Below, piece by piece: positions 40,705 to 52,100 of a stretch of DNA of 64,000 bases (position 1 is the stretch's first letter; every line of letters begins with the position of its first letter). The DNA is taken from the NCBI GenBank assembly GCA_008000375.1, contig SMOI01000147.1, positions 1 through 64,000 of the forward strand, in the 5' to 3' direction. The position numbers and the translations under genes were made by a program. Below the pieces are notes generated by a model, which searched no databases, was not told where the DNA came from, and saw only the letters and a program-made list of their open reading frames with translations. The stretch comes from Poteriospumella lacustris (taxonomy: Eukaryota; Sar; Chrysophyceae; Chromulinales; Dinobryaceae).

Positions 40705-42549
40705 ATGTCCTCGCCACCCTCTCGCCGCGACGGCGGGGCGCCGAGCCAAGTGACTCCGCCGCAGAAGGTGTTCGTGGGGAACCTTTCCTACTTCTGTGCG
40801 CAAGATGATTTACGGCAGCTTTTCGCTCCGTTTGGATTCGTCAAGTCTGTCAGTGTGTGTCGGACGAAGGCTTTGGAGCCACTGTACTTCGGTTTTGTGT
40901 TTTTTCAAGAAGAAGTTGAAGCCGACTCAGCTGTACGTGCAATGGATGGTCAAATGTTTCAAGGTCGAAGGCTAAGGTAAGATCTTGAAGAATGCCCTCT
41001 GTTTGTCTCTATCGCAGCTCAAAGAAAACGTCACAGGGTCCGCAATACGTCTTCTACCTCGTCCGAGTCTCCCACTCAAGACCCTCACCGAGACGATGGC
41101 ACCCAAGTGGTGTTTAGTTTCATCAGCTACCAGCTTGATCTCGTGGTGACAGAGCAGGTGTTGGTCACCATATTCCAGGAATTTGGAGAAGTGGTGGATT
41201 GCGTAATCAAGTCGTACACGCGACACACCGCCCCGTCGTCTCCATCGAGCACAAGCGGCGCTCATACCATTGCAGACGCACATAATGTCGAGCGAGATCG
41301 CATGAATCGGCAAGGCGGTTACGGCTTTGTCACCTTCCCCGATATTGATGCTGCCCAAAGAGCTGTTGCGGAGCCATCGTGTGTGCGGCAAGTTGCCAGG
41401 CCCTCGACTCCCATCGCCTTCGTCGAAATCCAAATTGACAGCCAGCTATCCAAAGGAAGTCGGATGCACATGCAAGATAAAACTGACCGCGGCCTGTCGT
41501 CAGGTTCTGAGCGAGACACTAGAATTCCTGGCGGTCCCTTTCGGCAGTCGCCTTCCGGCGGGAAGACCAGTCGCTCTGGCTCCGATTTGCATCTTCGTCG
41601 GTCGTTCCAACACCCTCCTTCCGATTCTTCTCAGCCACGGCAGCACGTCCCCATCGACTCTGTAGCGAATGATGCTGCCCGTCAATCCCAGCACGTCAGC
41701 GAGTCCCCTCATCCTCCTGCCTCCAGTGTCAACCCCGTCGTATCCCACACCTCTCGTTCCGTCTACCCTTCTTCTCCGTCTATTGCAAAGCTCCCCGAGG
41801 GTGCTGGGATGTCGACAGCCTTTCCTTCCGGCCCGCAGTTTTCCTTTCCATCGCAATCGCCGGTGGACAGCCGCCAGCTCAATACGTCTTTTGCACAGCC
41901 TCCCATGTCGCAATCGGCCTCCGCCGCTGGGGTCGCGAACATGGTGTTACCTCCTTCCCATCACATATCTCCTCAACAGATCGCCAGCACCGCATCGTAT
42001 TCCAGCGGTCCTTATTTCCCGCCGAACCATCTTCAGCCTCCGCACGGTGCCTCCTCATTTCCCGTCTCAGCGTCCGGCGCGCAGTTCGCAGGGTTTTCTC
42101 CCTACGAGTCTCCTAGCGCACCAATGATGAGCTACGGCGTGGCCTCGAATTCACATGTCATGCTTCCCGCCGCTCCAACGATGCCTGATGCGCGCTTTGT
42201 GCCGTACCCTCCCAACCCGATGCCCTACCCCGCCTATGCTCCTCAGGGCTACCACAACTGGGTGTATCCAGCGTCCTTCGCATCGAACATGCCCGACAAC
42301 CTGCCCACCCCTGGGTACTTCCAGCAAGGAGCGGCGATCTACCCGTCTCATTACGTGTCAGCGCAGACCTTTCCAGCTCAACGTCCACCGAACGCGCCGT
42401 ATCAGGCTCCTGCGTCGGTGGCGCAGCACCCTCCGGTTGGTTGGCAGTCGTATTCAGTGTCTTCAGTGTCCGCGCAGGACGAGCGAGGTCTGCCCGCTCC
42501 CTTACCTCCGCAACCGGAGTATCCCACGAGACACAAGAGGCACGGCTAG
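40705..42549 (+). CDS. Two-RRM protein, paralogue 4 (Pro/Ser/Tyr-rich tail)
   Basis: Exons 40705-40976 and 41037-42549 with a 60 nt intron, 594 codons. I chose the acceptor at CACAG/GGTCC because it keeps frame and gives LR-V as in the paralogues; the nearer CAGCTC acceptor breaks the frame, while AAAG/A at 41025 would also work. RRM1 (about residues 20-90) has KVFVGNLSYFC and PLYFGFVFF, ending MFQGRRLR. RRM2 (about 110-200) begins VVFSFISYQ and holds GGYGFVTF. The tail is rich in Pro, Ser and Tyr without long homopolymers. Codon use is less GC-biased than in paralogues 1-3. Function as for the family: RNA binding, target unknown. Confidence 0.82.
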
Positions 42550-44560
42550 GAGACGCTACGCGTCGTTGAAGCTTCTTCGTTCATCTGTTCTCCATCGCGC
42601 GCGACATTAGAATCGCCGCTGTATGTGCTGTAGAAGATTGGAGTGTGTGTTTGTTTGCGTGTGCGTGTGCCTGTGTATGTGCGCCCTTACGGTTTAGATG
42701 GTGGCGCGACTTGCATTGCGATCGTTGTTTGTTTCGTGGCGCGAATCAATATTGTCGTCGCATTGTGCTCGGCAGACCGCGTCTTCGTTGCTTTCAGCTC
42801 TTGTCATTTGTTGTGTGCATTGTGCGTTGGGCAAGAACCCCAGCGTTTCGGGGGCTCCCTGTGCGATGCCTCTGTGCGCACGTTGATGTGTAGTCGGACT
42901 GTGCTGTCTGACTGCTCCGCGTCCCAAAGGTGTTTTTTTCGGGTCGTTTGTCGCGCAGTGTCCCGCTGCGGAGGCGAACGGCTCGTTCCGTTTTGTTTCT
43001 CAAGCTCTTTCTATTCCCTCCGACTTTGGCCCCTTTCTGTCTCTTTTCTTCCTGCCATTATTCTTGAAACGAAAAGTTTCGCTGCGCTGCTCGTTGTGTG
43101 CATCGCTGTGTCGGTGTTTGTGCACTTTGCTTTCCCCCTTCTCGTCAAGAGCGTCGTTTCTCCGTCTATTGCCATCTTACTTTCTGAACTTCAGACGTTT
43201 CGTAGACTTCTACAATCCGTGGTTCCCTGTCCGCCGCACCGCTGCTGCTCTGTGTGTTTGATACGTTGACATCTGCTGGGCTTTCATCTGCGCCTGGCAA
43301 GACTTGCGCTGTGCCTCATTGCTTTCTCTTTGCTTCGTCGCGAACTCTACGTCGCGTCTTTTCTTTACGTCGTTAGTTATCTCGGAGTCGTGTTGAGCTC
43401 TGTCTGGCCCTGTCTGGCCCGAGGGTCTCAGCGGCGGCGGACCCGGCGACGAGCTGTGTCAAGGGCCGCTGGGGACTGTTCCCTTCGCTTCCGATCTCCT
43501 TCCCCTTTGGAACGTAGTTCATCGTAGTTGTGCGTGTGTTATCGGTTGGTGTCAATATCGAGGCGGCCGTCGTCGCCACGAGAACGTATTCGTTTCTATT
43601 CTACAGGTTGGTCAAGCGCGTCGAGCGTGCAAACGGGATTCGTTCTGACTTCGCGCCTATCACATGTGCCTGTTCCATTCGTTCGCATCACCCCAATGTT
43701 CAGTTGTTTTTCCTCCCTCAGAGGCGGCGTCTGCTCTGTCGATCGCTCGACGGCGGACGACCCCCTCGGGTCTCTCCGTTGAATTCTATCGTATCCCATT
43801 TCTCACGGAAAGTCCTGTTTCATTTGGGCGCCTTCGCGCGTCGTCCGACTTTGGCCCTCTGATATCATATCTATCCTCGTCGCCAGCCACTGCAGCGTTC
43901 AAATTGAGTTCGCCTAGATATGTGTTGTCTGCAGTGAAGTCCTGTTACTCTTTGTTTCTCACGATGCACGTTACATGTTATGTATTGGTGGCGCGCTGTA
44001 CTCGCCGCATTTCGCTGGTTCTCGTCGACATTTGATTTGCAGTAGTACGCTGATCCAACCGCACCCCACAGCAGTACGACGGACGGCGGTTCTTCAGGAG
44101 CATCGCACTGAGGACCGTCGTCCGTGGGATTCGCTCGCGCTGTTCATTGGGTGTTGAATCTCGCGCAATACATACACCCCCTTCACCAACGTCTTTTGCC
44201 TCCGTCGCTTTTGTTTCTCTTTCCGCTTTGTGTTGTCTCGAGGTCAATGTTGCCATGTCGTGAACCGTCCGCGGCGCGGTGAGCGGCTCGTTCTCCTTCC
44301 TGCGGTGGCTTCTTGTGGCCCGTTCTGCTGTCTATTGTCTGCTGCTCTGCCTCTGTCGTCCTGTTGTTCACTTTGCTTCGTCTCTTGGTCATTTCGAGTC
44401 CTCTCAATGAACCCCCCTCGTCCACTCCGAATCGGTGTCCTGTGTGGCCGCCTTTTGTTTTCCCGCCACTTGGAAGGGCGGCACGCTGGGCCGTGTATTA
44501 GTCTATGTTCTGCTGTGCGTGAGGATTGCGGTTTCAACTAACACTCGTACTACCTGTAAA
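42550..44560 (+). other. Long T/C-rich 3' flank of RRM paralogue 4
   Basis: About 2 kb after the stop codon is T/C-rich (GTTTGTTTGCGTGTGCGTG and similar), with no recognisable gene. It ends near a TGTAA at 44555-44559. Short ORFs in this stretch look random. Confidence 0.5.
44555..44559 (+). terminator. TGTAA element closing the RRM4 flank
   Basis: CCTGTAAATG at the right end of the pyrimidine-rich region. Confidence 0.35.
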
Positions 44561-45235
44561 TGTATTCGTCAAGTGTACCCCCCCCTGCACTGTTTTGGAG
44601 CCGCCCCAGGTACGACCTGTGCTCTCTGCTGTGTGCGTTGAGACCGCCATGGTCCGAGCGGTAGACAATCTGTCCTCAACGATAGACAAGGTGGACTCGA
44701 CAAGTGACCACGCCAAGACCTCAAATACTCCCTCGACACTCGCTGACTTGATTTCATCGTCTACTAACAGAGTACTCGACTTGCAAAGCCACAACGGAGC
44801 CACCCTCATCGCCCCCAGCTGATGACCCTCCTCCAGTGACGCTGTACGCAATGTACGTCCACACTACATTCTTTTCTTACACGAGAGCAACAGACAACAG
44901 ACGGAAGCAACCGACTCTCTTGTCGTTTGAGCTGAAAGTCGTCTAAACGACGAGCGACAAACGACAAACGACAAACAAACAACCCAACGGATCGCAACCC
45001 AACGGATCACAACGGACCGTCGCGTCACGGCCGCGCGGCGGTGACGCAATCGTTGAAGTTGGCTGCGAGTGAGATACGCAATCCACGTTATCTGAACTCT
45101 GCCGCGTCAGCAGTCTTCGACACGGTTCACTTCAGAATACGCTTCTCGCCACCGTATTAACCATATCTATTTATTGGGGACCAGTTCTCTCCTTTTCACT
45201 CAGCTCTATCTACCTGCTATTACACAACAGTCACC
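44561..45235 (+). promoter_or_regulatory. Upstream region of RRM paralogue 5
   Basis: About 675 bp. It contains a C-run (44578-44584), three tandem ACGACAAA units (about 44951-44974) and a direct repeat AACCCAACGGATC at about 44982 and 44997. No gene recognised; the promoter and 5' UTR of paralogue 5 are presumably here. Confidence 0.4.
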
Positions 45236-46457
45236 ATGGCCGGACCTACCATCGGAGATCGCACTCGCGTCAAAACCACGAAAGTCTTCTTCGGCAACCT
45301 GTCTTACTTCTGCTCCGCACAGGACGTCCACGAACTTCTCTTGTCCTTCGTGCCGTCTTCCCGCATCTACTCAGTGGACGTCTGCAAGACGAAGGCGCAC
45401 GACCCCCTCTACTACGGCTTCGTCCATCTCTTGGACGCTCAGACCGCCGCGCAAGTCATCGAGACGCTGAACGGCCGCCTCTTCATGGGTCGTCAGCTGC
45501 GGTACGTCCCCTGTCGCCGCTCATTTTCGCCTCTTCCGCGTCACTGACTCGGTCGCGTCTTGCAGTGTTCACTCGGGCGCTAAATCGGCGACCGCGCCCG
45601 CCAAGGACAACTCGGCGGAGAGCAGCTTCCAGGTGCTCTTCAGCTTCGTGTGTGGCCGGTCGCCGCATGTGCTGGCGGAGGAGCAGTTCCGCGCCATCTT
45701 CCTCGCCCACGGCCGCGTCAAGGACTGCGTCATCAAGTCGTACTACCGCCACGCGCAGGGCGGCAGTGCTGCGCCACAGCCTTCGTCAGAGCACGCAGAC
45801 CACAGCGGCTACGGCTTCGTCTGCGTCGACGAGCTGGCCGCCGCGCACCGCCTCGTGGCGATCTTCCAGCGCACCACGATCACCGTCGGCCTGTCGTTCG
45901 GCGGCCGGCCGCCCGCCCCCGTCACCCTCGAGATCGACTGCAAGCTGTCGTACCAGACGGCGTCCATCGCTGAGCCTTCCTCCGCGCACATGGCGTCGCC
46001 CATGTCTTGCGCATCGTCCGCGACCGGATCCACCGGCTCTGCCGCGCCTACGGCCGCTTTCGCCGAGCTGCAGCTGCCTCCGCTGGGCGGGTCCATGGCG
46101 CCTCTTCCTGCGGCGCCGCGGCTGCAGCCACAGCAGCCCGTAATGGTGTGGATGGTGCCCGCTTCGCAGTCGCCGCCGTCGCCGCAGTCGCCGGCGGGGC
46201 CCTGCAACGCCCCGCACGGCGCCTGGCCGATGCCGCCGTTCTACCGCGCGCAGCCGCCGCCCTCGCCGATGATGATGCCGATGATGATGGCATCCTCTCC
46301 GCCGCTGTCCTCGTCGCCGCCCGCCTTCTTCTCCTTCGCATCGCCACAGCTCGCGCAGCCTTCGGCGCCTGCGCCGCCCGCCTTCTTCTACTACTCGCCG
46401 CCCGCGTCGCCGTCGCAGCAGTTCGACCCCCGCCGCCCGGCGGCGTCGCACATTTAG
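45236..46457 (+). CDS. Two-RRM protein, paralogue 5 (short Pro/Ser/Met tail)
   Basis: Exons 45236-45501 and 45566-46457 with a 64 nt intron, 385 codons: the shortest member. RRM1 (about residues 16-88) has KVFFGNLSYFC and PLYYGFVHL; the intron follows GRLFMGRQLR and the next exon begins VHSGAKS. RRM2 (about 100-190) begins VLFSFVCG and holds SGYGFVCV. The tail is Pro/Ser/Ala/Met-rich (SPMMMPMMMASSPPLSSSPP). The ATG lies in a good CACCATGG context. Predicted RNA-binding protein of the same family as its four neighbours; nothing fixes its target. Confidence 0.87.
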
Positions 46458-47279
46458 AGCGGCACCCCCCTCTCTCCCCTCTCTTTGGCCCCATTCTGTC
46501 TATTGCCCGCCCCGTCTCTTGCCTCCGTCTCTTGCCCTCTGGGGCCCAATCTCCTCCTCCGTCCGTCTCTTGCGCGTCTATCGCGTCTGCTGCACCTCCG
46601 CGCCATCTCCTAACCCCTGGCCCCGCGCGCTGCCATTTATCTGCTGTGTCACCCTCGGACGCAGCCATCGCTAAGCGCGCCGCGCGGTCCCCTTGTTTCT
46701 CATTTTACAGTTTACGCGCCCTGGCGCTGCCCGTTTCGTTTCTCGCCCCGTGCGAACCCATCTCTGTCCCATCTGCCGCTGTTTAGACGTCTTATCTGCT
46801 CCCTTTACTGGTTCTTGTTTAGATGATCACCCAGAATGCATCGTATTGGCGTCGATGCCTCACGTACCTCGGCGGGTTCCGTTGTCGCCGGGGCGCGCGC
46901 GTCGGCGCCTTTCTCTCGACCAACATCTGCGTATCTCTGTGTTTATCTGTGTATTTGTGTTTGTCTCTGTGACTCTGTGATCTGTGCAGGTCTGTGAGGC
47001 TTCACTCGTTGTACTATTGCTATCACACTCGTTATACTATTGCTGTTTCTTTTCTGTCGAGTGCTACCACGTCCCGGCGTCCTTTCCTTTCGCCCGGCGC
47101 CTGCGCCGCTTTGCTTCTCACTTGCCCATTCGTTTGCCGCCCGCGGCCCCTACAGGTGTCCCATCGTTGTCGCTGTGTACGTCCCCCTTGCGAATTACCT
47201 CATATCTGATCTCCTATCTGCCGTGCGCCGCCTTCTGTTTCGTCGACGCAAACGCGTTTCGACTGCGGCGCTCGCCGCG

Positions 47280-47284
47280 TGTAA
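47280..47284 (+). terminator. TGTAA element closing the RRM5 flank
   Basis: GTGTAACGTTAAC, 823 nt after the stop, where the C/T-rich composition ends. Confidence 0.35.
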
Positions 47285-47339
47285 CGTTAACTTGACCCTG
47301 CGCGTCTTCGGCGGGAAGGGGCGGTGGCTAACGGTGCGC

Positions 47340-47344
47340 TTACA
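47340..47344 (-). terminator. TGTAA element (minus) after the guanylate kinase gene
   Basis: TTACA on the plus strand, 54 nt beyond the stop codon in the sense direction. Confidence 0.35.
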
Positions 47345-47397
47345 GGTGACTGCTCTTCTATCGACTACGGACGAGGCGAGCCGGCGGCGGCGGCGGC

Positions 47398-48300
47398 TCA
47401 GTGGTCGGCGGCGGGAATGGGCGGGACCTCCTCCTTCACGAGCTTCAGCGCGGGGAACCACGCGCGGATCTGGGCGACGAGCTTCTCGAAGGCGGCGTCG
47501 AGGTCGTCGTTCACGAGGACGACGTCGAAGTTGCCCCCCGTGGTGCCGTACGTGACCTCCTCGCGGGCGTTGTGCAGACGCACGAGGATCTTCTCCTCGG
47601 TCTCGGTGCCGCGGCCGCGCAGGCGGCGCTCGAGCTCGTCGAAGTTCGGCGGCGCGACGAAGAGGTATTTGCAGTGCAGCGCGGAGCGCTTGACGTTCTG
47701 CACGCCCTGGATGTCGATGTCGAGGATGCAGACCTTGCCCTGCGCGCGCACCTTGTCGATGGCCGCGAAGGACGTGCCGTAGTAGTTCGTGTGCACGAGC
47801 GCGTGCTCGACGAAGGCGTTCTCGGCCAGCGCGGCCTCGAAGGCCTCTTTCGTGACGAAGTTGTAGTGCTGGCCATCGACCTCGCCGGGGCGAGGGCCGC
47901 GCGTCGTGTGCGACACGGAGAAGCCGAAGGCGTCAGGGAACGTGGCCAGGAGCCGCGTGATCAGCGCGCCCTTTCCGACGCCCGACGGGCCGGCGATGAC
48001 GACGGGGCAGAGGTCGGGCTCAGCGACGGTCCCCGCCTTCTGCAGGACCGAGAGGTAGTCCAAGCCGAAGGAGACCAGGTCTTGAGGGTCCTTCAGGCGG
48101 ATTTCGGTCACGAAATCGTTCAGCAGGCGCTGCAGGGCCGGGTGCGACTCGATGAACTGCCTGTTCTCCGGCGAGATGTGCAGCGCGTCGTTGCCGCCTT
48201 CGTTCTTCACGTGCGTGGCACCTTCCACGTGGGCGTCCAGCGACGCTTCGCGATTGGCAGTGGTCTCGGCGGACACCGCGTGGCTGTGGTGATTCCCCAT
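47398..48300 (-). CDS. Guanylate kinase fused to an RIIa-type docking domain, predicted N-myristoylated
   Basis: Single exon of 300 codons from ATG 48300. The start MGNHHSH has glycine at position 2 and fits an N-myristoylation signal. Residues about 48-86 (FIESHPALQRLLNDFVTEI, then LVSFGLDYL) match the RIIalpha/Dpy-30 dimerisation-docking fold. Residues about 98-290 form a complete guanylate kinase: P-loop GPSGVGKG at 104-111, the GMP-binding HTTRGPRPGEVDGQHYNFV, an NYYGTS site, the ILDIDIQGV strand and the RLRGRGTE lid. It should phosphorylate GMP to GDP with ATP, and may be anchored at a membrane or cilium through the lipid and docking domain. That localisation is inference. Divergent with MED6. 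Confidence 0.88.
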   Translation of the reverse strand: MGNHHSHAVSAETTANREASLDAHVEGATHVKNEGGNDALHISPENRQFIESHPALQRLLNDFVTEIRLKDPQDLVSFGLDYLSVLQKAGTVAEPDLCPVVIAGPSGVGKGALITRLLATFPDAFGFSVSHTTRGPRPGEVDGQHYNFVTKEAFEAALAENAFVEHALVHTNYYGTSFAAIDKVRAQGKVCILDIDIQGVQNVKRSALHCKYLFVAPPNFDELERRLRGRGTETEEKILVRLHNAREEVTYGTTGGNFDVVLVNDDLDAAFEKLVAQIRAWFPALKLVKEEVPPIPAADH

Positions 48301-48677
48301 CTGAAGCGGCGGTGGCGGCTCGGTCACAGGTCTGCGGGTGCTCTGCGGCGAGTATCGTACGATCCACAGCTGTGTGGGACGCCTGTATTGTCTCTGCTGC
48401 GGTCCAATTCGTTCACGTGGCAAGTGACGGTCGATTTCCGCCGAGAGACGCCGACGCGGGCGGTTGGGTCGGTTGGTGCGGTGCCAGGAGATGAAACGCC
48501 TCCGACTTCCCTTCCTCGGATAAGACGAAAATCCGACTTTATGACAGGGCGTTAAGCCGGTTTCCCGGCGTCGGCTTCGTCGCCGGAGAGTCGATCGGCC
48601 GTCGATCGTCGAGGCTTAACTACGGTCCCGCTGAAGGGTCAGACCACTCTCGTTCCCTCTCAAACCATGCTGAATCA
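48301..48677. promoter_or_regulatory. Divergent promoter region, guanylate kinase / MED6
   Basis: 377 bp between divergent start codons. An upstream ATG at 48667 opens a four-codon uORF (M-L-N-Q-stop) whose TGA overlaps the MED6 ATG as ATGA. No further motif recognised. Confidence 0.45.
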
Positions 48678-49121
48678 ATGATCAACACGGAAGACCCCAC
48701 GGATCCGAAGAATGCAGCGGTGCAAGACGGCGTGTACATCGACACGGCCTACCTGACGTACCACCCGCTCGTCGACCACCCGTCAGTCCTCACCTACTTC
48801 GCCACCACGCCCTTCTTCAACCCAGTCTCCAGCAACAATCTGCTTCACATTCAGAACCTACCCCCTGTCTTAGAGCACCTTCGCTCGCTAACGGGGCGCG
48901 AGTACGTTGTGGACGACGCGTTGTCGAAGCCGCCGCACCTGTGGGTGGTCAGGGAGCAGCTGCGGAAGAATCGCGACACCGTCGAGATGCTGCACATGTT
49001 CTTCATTCTCAACGGCAGCGTGATGCGTTGTACGAACCTCAAGGAGGTGCTGGTGACGCGCTGCCAGAAGATCGCCCATTCGCTGCGCAAGGTGCAGGAG
49101 CACTTCTCCGAGCTGCTGTAG
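48678..49121 (+). CDS. MED6: Mediator complex subunit 6
   Basis: Single exon of 147 codons. The whole protein matches the MED6 domain: VLTYFATTPFFNPVSSNN (family: short spacing to PFY...NN), then LRSLTGREYVVDDA, LWVVREQLRKN, and FFILNGSVMRCTNLKEVLVT, corresponding to the conserved G-x-Y-x-x-P-x-L region. MED6 is a head-module subunit of the Mediator co-activator that links activators to RNA polymerase II in the nucleus. It is short, ending just after the conserved domain, whereas animal and fungal MED6 have longer C-terminal tails. The N-terminus lacks the usual tryptophan-containing segment, so an upstream exon cannot be excluded. The uORF overlapping the start may lower translation. Confidence 0.82.
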   Translation: MINTEDPTDPKNAAVQDGVYIDTAYLTYHPLVDHPSVLTYFATTPFFNPVSSNNLLHIQNLPPVLEHLRSLTGREYVVDDALSKPPHLWVVREQLRKNRDTVEMLHMFFILNGSVMRCTNLKEVLVTRCQKIAHSLRKVQEHFSELL

Positions 49122-49171
49122 ACTCCTGGCGACGGTCGCGGTGCCTGGCGCCCCTCAGAGGCTCTCTGGGC

Positions 49172-49192
49172 TGTAAATATCCTTTGTAAATA
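49172..49192 (+). terminator. Paired TGTAAATA elements in the MED6 3' region
   Basis: TGTAAATA occurs at 49172-49179 and 49185-49192, 51 nt after the stop. The octamer fits both the TGTAA element seen behind other genes and the UGUAnAUA consensus of PUF-family RNA-binding proteins. Confidence 0.45.
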
Positions 49193-52100
49193 CACTTGTG
49201 ACAGACGCAAGCCGCATAAGTGATGCGACGGGGCGATGAGTTAATTACGACGCACGATCGACCGGCGCGCTCGATGAGCCCATCGGCGCGTAGCCGTGCG
49301 GGCTATAGCCAAACACGCAGCTCTAAAGCTCGCACCATGGCACCACAGCGGGTCCTCGGCCGCAGAGCAGCTGGCACACAGAGCAGCCGCCGACTCGAAG
49401 GGCCACTCACGAGGAGCCAGCGGACAGAGAGTACTACGGCGGTAATGTCACTCCTACGAACAGCAGAGAAGCGATTAGAAGGTGGGCCCAGCGACAGCGG
49501 ACAGTGAGGCACAAGGACGGCGAAGGCGACGGTTCTCCGACGGAAATCTCATGTAAACATGTGCGTGCTCCAGTGTTAAGTGGGTCAGCAGCGGAGGTTT
49601 GTCTTCATAGAACCCCGCCTCGTCGATGAGCGGCTCAGTGGCATTGATTTTCAGAAATCTCATGTGGAATTTGCTTGCTCCACCATACGGTGGAAGGGCC
49701 CGAGGGCCCCTCCGAGGGATGTCAGCAGCAGTGGAAAGAGATGTCATCAACAAATCGACGCAACAGCGATGCCGAGACAACGAGGAGGCAACAGAAGGAT
49801 ACAATGTTTGAAGCCAGTGAATTACCTGTGGAACAGAGGTCGCCCGAGCGGCATCGGGAGAGTGAACCTCTCAGCGGGAAGAAATAGAGACCGTGGCACC
49901 TCACTGCACCATGTCGCCGTTCGTGAGGGTTTGAGGACTTCAGACAGCTGTTGCCTTGTCCATTATGATGTGAAGTGGGAGGCGTTCGTTCTCATCTCGT
50001 CGAGATCTCTTTCTTTCTCTCTCACCCTCTCGCGAGGGCCACACACTGAGCCACTCACACAAAGTACAATACTCTCAAAAGTAGTAACACATTCTCAACT
50101 TAGAAATGCAGTTCCATATGTACACGATCTTGGGGCGCTGTTTGTGTTTTCTGCGATTCTGGGAGAAGCGTTTCGTTTTTACCGCTGTGTTCGATCCATG
50201 ATGACGATGGCGAGCAGTACTCCGACGCTCCGACGGCGCAGTGGTCACTTAACCATTTTCTGTGCAAAATTCACTGGCCAGATGACGTATGGGCGACGGG
50301 AAGACCAATAGTAAGCTCGTTTCTAGCATCGAAAATGTCGCCTACTCTTTTTCCGACGTTTTCTTTGACCGTCGACCGGGTAGACGACACTGCGCGTGAA
50401 TCGGCAGCCAGCGCACGCTGACCGAACACGCGGCGCTGTTCAATGTGAACGGAGATGATCGTCTAGGGTCTGAAGACTCACCGCAGTAATAAAAGGCGCA
50501 GAGATGTGCGAACCCGAGCGCGATGGCCTCGTCGATCTGAGCGTCGCCGGCGGCTGAAGGTCGTCTGCTTCGCTACTGCGCAGTTCGACACGTCGGGGCG
50601 CCAGATTCCTGTACAGGCATCGATATCATCGACATGGTTACTGCAAGATCCTCTCGCCGCTCCATCGCGTGCCCAAACGCCGCGATCCGCCGCGGCGCCA
50701 TCGGATCGTCGGTGACGACGCGTCCGCGACGCTGTCGCTCGAGCCCGCGGCGTCGCAAGGTTCCAGCTCCCACCAGCGCTTCGCGGCCTCTGCTTTTCCA
50801 AACGAGAGCTCCGCTGCCGCCTGGGCGCGCCTCTCCAGCGGCGTCTCCGGGTCGCCGCACCCTCCCCCGGCACCGGCGCTGCCGCTCTCCCGCCCCACCC
50901 GCCGCCCGTCTCCAACGAGAACCGCTCCGCCCGTTCCGCTCACAGGCAGCGTGCGTGCTCTGTCTCTCTCCTCCTCTCCTCGCCGCGCGGTCACCTCGCC
51001 GCGCGGTCCCGTGGCGCTCGCTGGTCACGGTCCTCCGCCACACGGCGACGGTCTGCAGCTGCGCTGCGCCGCCCGCGCTGCTCGTGGGGCAGCGTCCGGT
51101 CCACAGGCCGCCAGTCGCCGACGCACCCCACCATCGCCCGCTGCTGGAGGGCGCGAGGGCTGCAGGTCGTTGGCCCAGCGGGCACCGTCGCCGCTGCGCA
51201 GTGGCGACGTCGCCGGCGGCGCGTCGGTCGCGCTGCGCCCGGCGTCGCCTGACCGCTGCCCCGTGGGGCGTGGGGCGGCTGTGCGAGGCGGACCGCGTCG
51301 CAGAGCCTGTCGTCGAGGGGAGCGAGGGTAGCGGCTGAGCGGCGGAACTGCGACGGCGCCGCTGGTGGCGCGGAAGCTGGGGCCAGGGCTGGCTGCGTGC
51401 CCACCTGGTGGGAGGCAGCCGCACTGCGCGGGAAGGTGCGTGAGATGCACGGTGCGGCCGTCTGACGCCGCCGGTGGCGTCGCCAGCGTCGCCAGTGGCG
51501 TCGCCAGCGTCGCCAGTGTCGCCAGCGTCGCACCGCCGCCCCCCCCCCCGCAGCCTGCAGCTTTGCGGCCCGTTTCACAGCTTTCCCTCCCTTTTGGATG
51601 GGGCCTACCGCTCGCAATCGATGTATCTGGGCGAGGGACACTCGATGACGCGTGGGCGATCGGTGGCTGACGAGTGGAGCCGACGCTGTGGCCGCTCGTC
51701 GGTGCGCGCACCGCCCAGCGGCACGAAACAGCGCATCGCTTCCCGCTCCAACTCGCCGCATTCGCTGCAGAGCGACGTAATTCCTGCTAAGATCGATGCA
51801 GCGGTGTCTGTCGTGCCCGGCAGTGCGTTTTTCCGACGTTTTCTCCCGCCGCGTGGCGGGTGGCTGTCGAGGGAACGAAACGGCCGGCCGCGACCGTCGA
51901 CGGCCGCCGCTCGCAGTTTGGCCCCGTCGCTGGGGCCATTCTACGCATTCTTTGTCGTCGCCGCCATCCTCAAGCACACAGAAACACAGATGGGCGAGAG
52001 AGACACGTCGAGAGCAGCAGTTGCGGGTGTAGCGAGGCGAAACGGGCGGCCGAACGGACCGTCGCAGAGGACGCCGCTGACTTTGTGCGCTGCTGGCTCC

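Larger units (their letters stand above)
46458..47397 (+). other. Pyrimidine-rich 3' flank of RRM paralogue 5 and convergent spacer
   Basis: C/T-rich from the stop codon to about 47280, with CTCTTGCC and GTGTTTATCTGTGT runs and a TGTAA at 47280-47284. The last ~110 bp before the guanylate kinase stop carries its minus-strand TGTAA at 47340-47344. No gene. Confidence 0.5.

Noticed and set aside
41018-41106. RRM paralogue 4 acceptor at ATCGCAG/CTC
   Set aside because: Joining there shifts the frame relative to RRM2; CACAG/GGTCC keeps frame and reproduces the LR-V junction of the paralogues.
42643-44541. Short plus-strand ORFs rich in Val, Leu, Cys and Ser
   Set aside because: Typical of translated T/C-rich sequence; hydrophobic runs are not convincing membrane proteins, and no splice-consistent gene emerges.
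50573-51424. Minus-strand 283-codon ORF
   Set aside because: Arg/Ala/Gly-rich translation without any protein-like pattern, in a region open in most frames.
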